DNA from: Phycisphaeraceae bacterium | Lineage (GTDB): Bacteria; Planctomycetota; Phycisphaerae; Phycisphaerales; Phycisphaeraceae | Assembly: GCA_020850375.1 (NCBI GenBank) | Contig: JADZET010000155.1 | Coordinates: 1-28,858, forward strand | Length of the DNA stretch: 28,858 nt | Direction of reading: 5' to 3' | Shown here: piece by piece, positions 1 through 6,791 of the stretch | How the letters are laid out: each line of letters begins with the position of its first letter | How positions within the stretch are numbered: position 1 is the first letter of the stretch | Notes under the pieces: generated by a model | Told to the model about the DNA's origin: nothing | The model's input: the letters and a program-made list of their open reading frames with translations, nothing else | The model's database searches: none | Translations under genes and position numbers: made by a program

Positions 1-1
1 C

Positions 2-1285
2 ATGGCCCAACCCTCTCGACCCCCGACGCTGCTGATCATCAGCCAGGTCTACGTCCCCGACCCCGCGGCCGTCGGCCAGCACATGCACTCCGCCGCCGCC
101 GAGATGGTCAGACGCGGCTGGCGCGTCATCGTCTTCGCCTCCCGACGCGGCTACGACGACCCCGCCGCTAAATACCTCTGGCGGCAGACCCTCGACGGCG
201 TCGAGGTCCGCCGCTTCCCCTTCGCCTCCTTCGGCAAGGCCTCGATCGCCGTCCGCCTCCTCGCCGGATTCATCTTCATCGCCCAGTGCGCCATGGCCGG
301 CCTGTTCGTCCGCCGACTCTCCGCCATCCTCGTCAGCACCTCGCCACCCATGGCCCCCCTCGGCGCCGTCCTGCTCAGCCTCCTCCGACGCGCCCCGATC
401 AAGTACTGGGCCATGGACCTCAACCCCGACCAGATGATCGCCCTGGGCAAGCTCTCCCCCACCTCGCTCCCCGCCCGTTTGTTCGACGCGATGAACCGCC
501 TGATCCTCCGCCGCGCCGCCGACGTCGTCCCCCTCGACCGCTTCATGGCCGAACGCCTCTACGCCAAGCTCCCCGGCGAACAACCCACCCTCAGGGCCAA
601 GACTCACGTCATCCCCCCCTGGCCCCACGACGACCACCTCGAGATCATCCCCCACGACCACAATCCCTTCCGCGCCGAGCACCACCTCGCCGGCAAGTTC
701 GTCATCATGTACTCGGGCAACCACACCACCTCCAACCCCCTGGCCACCATCCTCCAGGCCGCCCTGCGCCTCCAGCACCGCCGCGACCTCGTCTTCATGT
801 TCGTCGGCGGCGGCCTGGGCAAACGCGAGGTCCAGCTCGTCATCGATCAGCACCACCCGACCAACATCCTGAGCCTTCCCTACCAACCCATCGACCGCAT
901 CAAGTACTCCCTCTCCGCCGCCGACGTCCACCTCGTCTCCGTCGGCCCCGCCATCGTCGGCATCTGCCACCCCTGCAAGGTCTACGGCGCCATGGCCCTG
1001 GCCAAGCCCATCCTCCTGCTCGGCCCCGACCCCTCCCACGTCTCGGACCTCATCCACCAGCGGAACATCGGCTGGCACATCCCCCACGGCGACGTTGACG
1101 CCGCCGTCCGCACCATCGAGGCCATCCTCGCCGCCGACCCCGCCGAGCGCGCCGCCATGGGCCAGCGCGCCGCGGCCTTGATTCATCAGCAGCTAAGCAT
1201 GAGAATCCTCATCGCCCGCTTCGCCGACGTCCTCGAGCGCGGCGTCATCAAGCCGGCCGCGCCGGCCCGTGGGGTCGAATCATGA
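2..1285 (+). CDS. GT4-family glycosyltransferase, WbuB/WcaI-like
   Basis: Predicted cytoplasmic or membrane-associated glycosyltransferase that adds a sugar from an activated donor to a surface-glycan intermediate. The 427-residue protein opens with a Rossmann-type strand (TLLIISQVYVPDPAAVGQH), typical of the N-terminal half of GT-B enzymes, followed by a hydrophobic helix at about residues 83-104. The C-terminal donor-binding half shows MYSGNHTTSNPL and then HPCKVYGAMALAKPILLLG. The latter matches the region that in other GT4 enzymes carries the second Glu of the EX7E motif; here a Gly stands in that place, which I recall as usual for WbuB-like members. The stop overlaps the next gene's start by 4 bases (ATGA), so the two are translationally coupled. 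The ATG is at base 2 of the window, so an upstream start cannot be excluded. Donor and acceptor are unknown. Confidence 0.85.
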   Translation: MAQPSRPPTLLIISQVYVPDPAAVGQHMHSAAAEMVRRGWRVIVFASRRGYDDPAAKYLWRQTLDGVEVRRFPFASFGKASIAVRLLAGFIFIAQCAMAGLFVRRLSAILVSTSPPMAPLGAVLLSLLRRAPIKYWAMDLNPDQMIALGKLSPTSLPARLFDAMNRLILRRAADVVPLDRFMAERLYAKLPGEQPTLRAKTHVIPPWPHDDHLEIIPHDHNPFRAEHHLAGKFVIMYSGNHTTSNPLATILQAALRLQHRRDLVFMFVGGGLGKREVQLVIDQHHPTNILSLPYQPIDRIKYSLSAADVHLVSVGPAIVGICHPCKVYGAMALAKPILLLGPDPSHVSDLIHQRNIGWHIPHGDVDAAVRTIEAILAADPAERAAMGQRAAALIHQQLSMRILIARFADVLERGVIKPAAPARGVES

Positions 1286-1887
1286 CCACACCCTCTTCCC
1301 CATCCAACGCGCCCCCCGACGCCGGACGCCCGATCTTCCAGCGCCTCGACACCACCGCCAACCGCCCCTACACCCCCAGCGAGTACCTGCGCCGTTACCT
1401 CTGGCTCGTCGTCCAGGCCACCCTCGTCCGCCTCTCTCCCCCGCGGGCCTATGGCTGGCGACGATTCTGGCTCCGTCTCTTCGGCGCCAACCTCACCCCC
1501 TCGAGCCGCACCGGACGCACCACCCACGTCCATCACCCCTGGCTCCTGACCATGGGCCGCCACAGCCACCTCGCCGCCGACGTCCAGGCCTACAACCTTG
1601 GGCCCATCGCCGTCGGCGACCATTCCGTCGTCTCCCACGCCGCCGTCCTCTGCGCCGGCACCCACGACTACACCAAGCCCAACCTCCCCCTCCTGCGCCT
1701 GCCGATCACCATCGGCTCGGGCGTCTGGGTCTGCACCGAGGCCTTCATCGGCCCCGGCGTCACCGTCGGCGACAACGCCATCGTCGGCGCCCGCGCCGTG
1801 GCCATGCGCGACGTACCCCCCGGCATGATCGTCGCCGGAAACCCCGCCGTCGTCGTCAAGCCCCGACCCATGCGCGAAGAGGCCTGA
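1282..1887 (+). CDS. Hexapeptide-repeat acetyltransferase, WcaF-like
   Basis: Predicted O-acetyltransferase that moves acetyl from acetyl-CoA to a sugar of an exopolysaccharide, as WcaF does in colanic acid synthesis. The 201-residue protein has the left-handed beta-helix pattern in its second half (IAVGDHSVVSHAAVLCAG, then ITIGSGVWVCTEAFIGPGV, then VTVGDNAIVGARAVAM). The likely catalytic His sits in the motif AGTHDY at about residue 127. The end, PPGMIVAGNPAVVVKPRP, is the standard coenzyme-A-side cap of this family. It starts inside the stop codon of the preceding glycosyltransferase, so the two form a coupled cassette. The family is clear; the sugar substrate is not. Confidence 0.88.
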   Translation: MTTPSSPSNAPPDAGRPIFQRLDTTANRPYTPSEYLRRYLWLVVQATLVRLSPPRAYGWRRFWLRLFGANLTPSSRTGRTTHVHHPWLLTMGRHSHLAADVQAYNLGPIAVGDHSVVSHAAVLCAGTHDYTKPNLPLLRLPITIGSGVWVCTEAFIGPGVTVGDNAIVGARAVAMRDVPPGMIVAGNPAVVVKPRPMREEA

Positions 1888-1964
1888 CCCTCCCCGGCCC
1901 GATCCCCCAGGCACAATTCCTCCACGATTTCATCACTTCCCGCGTGGAAAATTCACCACCAAAC

Positions 1965-1993
1965 TTGTCATCCCTCCGCCCGTGGTGTTAAAT
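1965..1993 (+). promoter_or_regulatory. Sigma-70-type promoter for the small lipoprotein gene
   Basis: TTGTCA at 1965-1970 and TTAAAT at 1988-1993 are separated by exactly 17 bases. The predicted transcription start is near 2000, only about four bases before the ATG at 2004, so the message would have almost no leader. This is a motif match by eye and is not experimental. Confidence 0.5.
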
Positions 1994-2003
1994 TCAACAG
2001 GAC

Positions 2004-2225
2004 ATGGAACTTCGCCACCTGATCGGCCTGACATGTCTGCTGGGGATGGTCTGCCTGGGAACGGGTTGTCAGGACTCCCTGTTCCCCAAGGACATGCCCC
2101 GCTCGCAGTACGAGCGATACTCGCTGCTGCGTGGCCAGGAGCGTCCCGCGACGCAGACGAACATGTTCGGCCGGGAGGAGCCGGCGCTGCGAGACCGCCT
2201 GCGGCCGCTCGGCGAGGAGTTCTAG
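2004..2225 (+). CDS. Small predicted lipoprotein, unknown function
   Basis: The 73-residue product begins with a short positive segment, a hydrophobic stretch (LIGLTCLLGMVCLG) and a lipobox ending LGTGC at residue 22. This predicts signal peptidase II cleavage and lipidation of Cys22. The mature part is only about 52 residues, polar and charged, with no domain I recognise; it holds the segments PKDMPRSQYERYSLLRGQ and FGREEPALRDRLRP. A well-spaced promoter lies just upstream, which supports it as a real gene despite its size. It is followed by about 250 bases before the next gene. It could be a small envelope-anchored adaptor, but nothing in the sequence assigns a role. Confidence 0.7.
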   Translation: MELRHLIGLTCLLGMVCLGTGCQDSLFPKDMPRSQYERYSLLRGQERPATQTNMFGREEPALRDRLRPLGEEF

Positions 2226-2483
2226 CCGGGGGGTGGGACTTCCTGGCTGATGCCCGACCGCGCAACCCGGCAAATCCCCGGCCGCTCGCGGGCCCAGCCT
2301 CGCGTTAATCTGGCGCGATCTTGACGCCTGGGAAGGCCGATAATAGCTCGGGGGCTGGTCCCCCAGCCGGAAAAAGGCAAAGTTTTTGAAGGGCTCGCCC
2401 GATGAATAGAGGTACGGCCCTACGATCGTGACAGGGTGGGAGCATTCAGGCGGTCTTCGCCGTTGGTATTACCGGACGACGCC

Positions 2484-3098
2484 ATGGCTTTGTCGACTCG
2501 TACGCTGATCGTGCTCGGAAGCCTGCTGGCCGCCATGACCCTGGCCAGCGGTGTCCTCCTGGTCCTTCAGCCCGCCCCCGTCGCTCCCCTGACCCACATC
2601 CGACTCCTCTCGACCGATCGCGCCGTCGACCCCGCCGACCAGCTCTTCGCCACCACCTCACCCGTCCAGCACGCCCGCTGGCAGGCCATCACCATCAGCT
2701 ACAGCGGCGCCGCCTACGGCTCCGGCGCTACCGTCGCCCAGCAGCACGAGTACCTCGGCCTCCGCGGCCTGGGCCATCACTTCGTCATCGGCAACGGCAC
2801 CGCCTCGCCCGACGGCGAGATCGAGGTCGGCTTCCGATGGCAGCACCAGCTCCCCTCCGGACTGCCCGTCAGCCAGGAGGCCGGCGACCAGGAAGCCATC
2901 ATCCAGATCTGCCTCGTCGGCGACGGCCGCAAGGGCCCGCCCACCGACGCCCAGCTCCGCGAACTCCTCTGGCTCGTCCGCAATCTCCAGCTCCGCACCG
3001 GCATCCCCTCGAGCAAGGTCGGCCTGATCGACGCCGGCCCCTTCGCCGTCGGGCCCTACTTCCCCGAACTGGTCCTCCGACAGCAGCTCTTCCGCTGA
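2484..3098 (+). CDS. Amidase_2-fold protein lacking zinc ligands, membrane-anchored
   Basis: The 204-residue protein has an N-terminal hydrophobic segment (about residues 6-30; signal or anchor) followed by a domain that follows the N-acetylmuramoyl-L-alanine amidase (AmpD/PGRP) pattern. Landmarks are GLGHHFVIGNG (95-105), GEIEVGFRWQ (111-120), IQICLVGD (140-147), a PPT-x-x-QL segment and GPYFPE near the end. In active members the strand before the first landmark reads IHHSAT with a zinc-binding His, and the C-terminal part reads GHxx...DCPG. Here those places read ISYSGA and LIDAGPFAVGP, so all expected zinc ligands appear to be missing. It is probably a non-catalytic, peptidoglycan-binding relative. 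An in-frame GTG at 2436 is an alternative start; neither has a strong ribosome site. Confidence 0.75.
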   Translation: MALSTRTLIVLGSLLAAMTLASGVLLVLQPAPVAPLTHIRLLSTDRAVDPADQLFATTSPVQHARWQAITISYSGAAYGSGATVAQQHEYLGLRGLGHHFVIGNGTASPDGEIEVGFRWQHQLPSGLPVSQEAGDQEAIIQICLVGDGRKGPPTDAQLRELLWLVRNLQLRTGIPSSKVGLIDAGPFAVGPYFPELVLRQQLFR

Positions 3099-3308
3099 GC
3101 CGACCCACTCCCCCTCAGCCCATCTTCACCCACGGAACGTCCAACGCTCGGACGCGGGGTTTCGCTCCTCTCAGACGAGCCGCGATTCCGATAAGCCCCC
3201 GCCTCCCAGCCGACTACGGGCGCTTCTGCATCTGGCCTTAAACACCTCCGGTCAAGTCCCTTTCTCGCCGCGTCGATGAACTTGCTAAGGTGTAAACGCG
3301 GATGGTCA

Positions 3309-3337
3309 TTGAATTTCGCGCTAGGATCGATCACAAT
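3309..3337 (+). promoter_or_regulatory. Candidate sigma-70 promoter for the kinase gene
   Basis: TTGAAT (3309-3314) and CACAAT (3332-3337) are 17 bases apart, each matching four of six consensus bases. The predicted start is near 3344, giving a leader of about 90 bases before the kinase ATG. Confidence 0.35.
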
Positions 3338-3339
3338 AG

Positions 3340-3378
3340 GGCGGTTACGGTGCGTCGGCCGAACAACCGGCAACCGCC
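3340..3378 (+). other. Stem-loop in the kinase leader
   Basis: GGCGGTT (3340-3346) is the perfect reverse complement of AACCGCC (3372-3378). Inside the loop GCCG and CGGC can also pair. It lies at the predicted 5' end of the kinase message, so it may be a 5' stabilising hairpin or, read as DNA, an operator-like inverted repeat. Confidence 0.35.
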
Positions 3379-3433
3379 GTCCCCGCCCCGACGTATGAAC
3401 CGCCACCTTTTGTACGGGAAACGCGTCAGCTAG

Positions 3434-4312
3434 ATGGAACATCTAGATGACATCATGGGTTATCAGGTCCTCGGCACCCTCGGCTACGGGGCCAAGAGCA
3501 CCATCTTTGCCGTCAAGGACAAGGACAACCACCTCTACGCCCTCAAACGGGTCACCCGCGAGGACCCCAAGGACCAACGCTTCCTCGACCAGGCCATCTA
3601 CGAGCACGACATCGCCAGCAAGCTCGACCACCCCGCCCTGCGCAAGAGCTTTAAGCTCATCCGCAACCGGGCCATCCTCCGCGTCAACGAGGTCATCGTC
3701 CTGATGGAGCTCGTCGACGGCCTGACCATGGAGCAGTACGAGTTCGAGTCCGTCGAGGAGGTCTGCCGCCTCATGCAGCTCGTCGCCCAGGGCCTGCACG
3801 CCATGCACGCCTCGGGCTTCGTCCACGCCGACATCAAGCCCAAGAACATCCTCGTCACCGACAAGAACGCCGTGAAGATCATCGACTTCGGCCAGTCCTG
3901 CACCGTCGGCACCGTCAAGCAGCGCATCCAGGGAACCCCCGACTACATCGCCCCCGAGCAGGTCCTCCGACACGCCATCACACCCTCGACCGACATCTTC
4001 AACCTCGGCGCCACGATGTACTGGGTCCTGACCCGCAAGAACATCCCCACCCTCATCCCCAAGGACGACGACGGCGGCCTCTCGACCGCCTCCAAGAAGC
4101 CCAAGCCCGTCAGCGAGCTCAACCCCGACGTGCCGACCGCGCTCTCGAGCATGGTCATGCAGTGCATCGAGACCGAGCCCGCCGCCCGCCCCTCGAGCAT
4201 GCTCTCGATCTACGAGCGCCTCGAGCTGGCCATCGCCCAGTTCCACCGCACCCGCGACGGCAAGAACGGCCAGGCCTCGGGAGACGCCGTCCCCCGCCAG
4301 AAGGCCGTCTGA
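3434..4312 (+). CDS. Soluble Hanks-type serine/threonine protein kinase
   Basis: Predicted to transfer phosphate from ATP to Ser/Thr of unknown partner proteins in the cytoplasm. All main kinase landmarks are present in 292 residues: glycine loop GYGAKS (17-22), ATP-anchoring Lys38 in YALKRV, helix-C Glu57, catalytic HADIKPKN (131-138; Asp133, Lys135, Asn138), DFG (151-153), APE (173-175), Asp187 and Arg252. The catalytic loop has HAD instead of the usual HRD. Having no Arg before the Asp often goes with activity that does not need activation-loop phosphorylation. There is no membrane segment and no sensor domain, and after the kinase fold only a short charged tail. An ATG at codon 8 is an alternative start. 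It has its own promoter-like element and ends at a strong terminator. Confidence 0.93.
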   Translation: MEHLDDIMGYQVLGTLGYGAKSTIFAVKDKDNHLYALKRVTREDPKDQRFLDQAIYEHDIASKLDHPALRKSFKLIRNRAILRVNEVIVLMELVDGLTMEQYEFESVEEVCRLMQLVAQGLHAMHASGFVHADIKPKNILVTDKNAVKIIDFGQSCTVGTVKQRIQGTPDYIAPEQVLRHAITPSTDIFNLGATMYWVLTRKNIPTLIPKDDDGGLSTASKKPKPVSELNPDVPTALSSMVMQCIETEPAARPSSMLSIYERLELAIAQFHRTRDGKNGQASGDAVPRQKAV

Positions 4313-4338
4313 CGACCGTCCGCTCCTCCCCAACCCCG

Positions 4339-4385
4339 AAAAAAAACCACCCGGCCGAGCAGCCCTCGGCCGGGTGATTTGTTTC
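4339..4385. terminator. Bidirectional intrinsic terminator between kinase and glnB
   Basis: A 12-base-pair perfect stem, CACCCGGCCGAG (4348-4359) with CTCGGCCGGGTG (4365-4376), closes a five-base loop. On the plus strand it is followed by ATTTGTTTCTT. On the minus strand it is followed by a run of eight T (plus-strand A-run 4339-4346). It can therefore end the kinase message and the convergent amt-glnB message; the minus-strand signal is stronger. Confidence 0.85.
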
Positions 4386-4405
4386 TTGTCGGACAGACAC
4401 GACGC

Positions 4406-4744
4406 CTACAGCGCGTCGTTGTTCGTCTCGCCCGTGCGGACACGGACGACCTTCGACAGCTCATACACGAACAGCTTGCCGTCGCCGACGTTGCCCGTGC
4501 GGGCCGCGCCGGTGATGGCCTCGATGGCCTTGCTCAGGTCCTCGCTCTTGACCGCGATCTTCAAGAGCACCTTCGGCACGAACCCGACGTCCATCCGCGC
4601 CCCGCGGTAACGCTCGGTGTGGCCCTTCTGCTTGCCGAACCCTTTGCACTCCAGGGCCGTGCAGCCCAGGACGCCAAGTTCGGTCAGTCGTTTCTTTACG
4701 CCATCGAGCGATGACGGCTTGATGACGGCTTCAATCATGTGCAT
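4406..4744 (-). CDS. glnB: PII nitrogen-regulatory protein, Tyr51 replaced by Met
   Basis: PII proteins are trimeric cytoplasmic sensors that bind ATP/ADP and 2-oxoglutarate and control ammonium uptake and glutamine synthetase. The 112-residue product is full length and collinear with E. coli GlnB, with KGFGKQKGHTERYRGA (34-49), TGNVGDGKLFV (87-97 or so) and the C-terminal VRVRTGE. The T-loop reads YRGARMDVGFVPK: Tyr46 is kept, but position 51, the uridylylated or adenylylated Tyr of many bacteria, is Met. It lies 54 bases downstream of amt in the same direction, the standard amt-PII operon, so it probably gates that channel. AGGAG lies six bases before the ATG. Whether it is functionally GlnB or GlnK cannot be decided from sequence. 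Confidence 0.95.
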   Translation of the reverse strand: MHMIEAVIKPSSLDGVKKRLTELGVLGCTALECKGFGKQKGHTERYRGARMDVGFVPKVLLKIAVKSEDLSKAIEAITGAARTGNVGDGKLFVYELSKVVRVRTGETNNDAL

Positions 4745-4798
4745 GGGGTATCTCCTGTGCGATGAATTGCCTGTGGGAAGGATCGGGAACGCGCGGCC

Positions 4799-6232
4799 TT
4801 AGATCTCGCGGGCATGGTAGCTCTTGATGTACGTCCTCTGGAAGTCGGGGTAGGCGGACATGTCGTGCTCGCCCAGGTCCAGGCCCTCGATTTCCTCGGC
4901 CTCGCTCACGCGCAGGCCCATGGTCAGCTTGATGATCATGAACAGCACGCCGGTGAAGATGACGGTGAAGACCCCGATCGACGCGATCCCGATCAGCTGG
5001 CTGATCAACTGGGCGCCGCCGGCCAGGCCGCCGAAGAGACCGACCGCCAACGTCCCCCAGATCCCGCAGACCAGGTGCACGCTGATGGCGCCCACCGGAT
5101 CGTCGATCTTGATCTTGTCGAAGAACAGCACCGCAAACACCACCAGCACGCCCGCGATCAGGCCGATCAGGGTGGCCGACATCGCCGCCATCTGATCCGC
5201 ACCCGCCGTGATCCCCACCAGCCCCGCCAGGATCCCGTTGAGCGCCATCGACAGGTCCGGCTTGCCCCCGAGCAGCGAGCTGGTGACCGCCGACGCCACG
5301 CCGCCCGCCCCGGCCGCCAGGCAGGTCGTCACAAGCACCAGCGACGTCAGACCGGGATCGGCGCTCAGCACCGAGCCGCCGTTGAACCCGAACCACCCCA
5401 GCCACAGCAGGAACACCCCGATCGTCGCCAGAGGCATCGAGTGCCCCGGGATCGGGTTGACCGAACCGTCCTTGCCGAACTTGCCCAGACGCGGGCCCAG
5501 GATGATCGCCCCCATCAGCGCGCCCCAACCGCCGACCGAGTGCACCAGCGTCGAGCCCGCGAAGTCATAGAACGGCGTCGCCATCGTGTTCAGCCAGCCG
5601 TTGCCCCACTTCCAGTAGCCGGTGATCGGATAGTTCACCGCCACGAAAATCGTCGAGAAGATCAGGAACGGCCAGAGCTTGACGCGCTCGGCCACGGCGC
5701 CCGAGACGATCGTCGCGGCCGTGGCGGCGAACATGCCCTGGAACAGAAAGTCCGTCCAGTACGTGTATCCCGCGTTGTACGCCGAGGTCAGACCCGCCGC
5801 GTCCGTGGTCACCCCCCAGCCCGCGAAGGCGAAATAGCCTCCCTCCACCCCCGGATACATCAGGTTGAACCCGCACAGCGCGTACGTCAGCAGCCCGATG
5901 CACGGGATCAGCGTGTTCTTGAACAGGATGTTGACCGTGTTTTTCGACCGGGTCAGGCCCGACTCCACGCTGGCGAAACCCAGGTGCATGATGAACACCA
6001 GCCCCGTCGAGAGCATCATCCACAGGTTGTTCGTGGTGAACAGCTCGACCGACGGGCCTTCGTCGGCCGCTTCGGGCGCCTCGACGGCCGCGTCCGAGGC
6101 CGCCCCCGCGACCGCCGTGGCCGTTTCCGTCACCGCGCCAGCCGTGTCCTGGGCAAAGGCCGAAGCGGCCCAGCCCGCCATCGCCACCACCGCCATGCAT
6201 GAGAGCAATACCAACCACTTTTTTCGATCCAT
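4799..6232 (-). CDS. amt: Ammonium transporter Amt
   Basis: Amt proteins are trimeric inner-membrane channels that conduct ammonium as NH3 plus H+. The 477-residue product has a clear signal peptide (MDRKKWLVLL to about AFAQD, residue 29), an Ala/Glu-rich linker of about 30 residues, then about eleven membrane helices. The two pore histidines are visible in STLVHSVGGWG and AISVHLVCGIWG. The phenylalanine-gate region (LFQGMFAATAATIVSGAVAER) and the DDPVGA loop are also typical. The start is set by GGAGGA at 6239-6244 (minus strand), six bases from the ATG; the frame stays open upstream to 6541, but that part reads as non-coding. It is co-transcribed with the downstream PII gene. No sigma-54 promoter was visible upstream. 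Confidence 0.95.
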   Translation of the reverse strand: MDRKKWLVLLSCMAVVAMAGWAASAFAQDTAGAVTETATAVAGAASDAAVEAPEAADEGPSVELFTTNNLWMMLSTGLVFIMHLGFASVESGLTRSKNTVNILFKNTLIPCIGLLTYALCGFNLMYPGVEGGYFAFAGWGVTTDAAGLTSAYNAGYTYWTDFLFQGMFAATAATIVSGAVAERVKLWPFLIFSTIFVAVNYPITGYWKWGNGWLNTMATPFYDFAGSTLVHSVGGWGALMGAIILGPRLGKFGKDGSVNPIPGHSMPLATIGVFLLWLGWFGFNGGSVLSADPGLTSLVLVTTCLAAGAGGVASAVTSSLLGGKPDLSMALNGILAGLVGITAGADQMAAMSATLIGLIAGVLVVFAVLFFDKIKIDDPVGAISVHLVCGIWGTLAVGLFGGLAGGAQLISQLIGIASIGVFTVIFTGVLFMIIKLTMGLRVSEAEEIEGLDLGEHDMSAYPDFQRTYIKSYHAREI

Positions 6233-6791
6233 CGCGAGTCCTCCTCGAGGGGGAACGGGGTTAAGGCCATCGACGCGGCGTGCGACGCGCCGTGACCCAC
6301 AAAGAGTTAGTCCTCGACGCCAAACGAAATCCCCCGACGCGCTCGAGAAGCTCCCCAAGGCGTGCCGGTGGTCTGTAGCGGGAATGAGCGGGGGCTGACT
6401 GCGACGACAAGGCGCATGTGCGTCTCCCTGAGCGTGACGACCGATGATCCCGGGCGACATCGCCCGCCCCGGCCGCACGCCTCTCAAGCGATGGCCGAGT
6501 TCAGATCGGGCCCACCGAGCGGCTTTCCTCGCCACACCCATAGGCCATCCCGACCACCGGATGGTGGACTGGACGTCGGACGAAAAGGCAAGGACAATGC
6601 CACGGCTGGGCTACCCCGCACCCGCTTCGACGCAACTGTCACCATGGATGGGCTTTAAGATTCGATCGGATATTGAGCTTGAGCACGCAAGGCAGTCCGT
6701 TTCGTGGGCACGGCGGACCAGAGTGCCCAAAAAAAGAGCGGATAGAACAAGCGATACCAAGGTCATAAGCTCGTTTCTTGGAGGTACTCGG
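6233..6791. other. Divergent intergenic region between amt and the 862-residue protein
   Basis: There are 559 bases without a supported gene, though open frames cross it on both strands. It must carry the amt promoter (minus) and that of the next gene (plus). I see a short perfect inverted repeat, CGGGCGA-CA-TCGCCCG at 6451-6466, and an A-run at 6729-6735, but no confident -35/-10 or sigma-54 pair. The last bases hold GGAGG (6780-6784), the ribosome site for the plus-strand gene. Confidence 0.4.

Larger units (their letters stand above)
3099..3433. other. Intergenic region upstream of the kinase gene
   Basis: There are 335 bases without a convincing gene. The left part holds nothing I recognise. 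The right part holds a promoter-like pair at 3309-3337 and a stem-loop at 3340-3378, both annotated separately and both suited to the kinase gene that follows. Confidence 0.5.

Noticed and set aside
2321..2346. TTGACG followed by GATAAT/TAATAG as a promoter for the amidase-like gene
   Set aside because: The spacer would be only 12-14 bases, too short for a sigma-70 promoter.
2353..2368. Hairpin GGCTGG/CCAGCC after the lipoprotein gene as a terminator
   Set aside because: It is followed by GGAAAAAGG rather than a T-run, and it lies more than 120 bases after the stop; evidence is too weak to call.
3443..4333. 296-codon open frame antisense to the kinase gene
   Set aside because: It is the in-register mirror of codons ending in C; the product is a low-complexity Gly/Val/Asp/Leu-rich string, and the sense strand carries all kinase motifs.
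6233..6541. 103-codon N-terminal extension of amt
   Set aside because: The strong GGAGGA site and the signal peptide both place the start at 6232; the extension is Arg/Pro-rich and unlike any Amt protein.
6444..6791. 116-codon N-terminal extension of the 862-residue protein
   Set aside because: GGAGG lies seven bases before the ATG at 6792, which begins a signal peptide; the extension would bury it.
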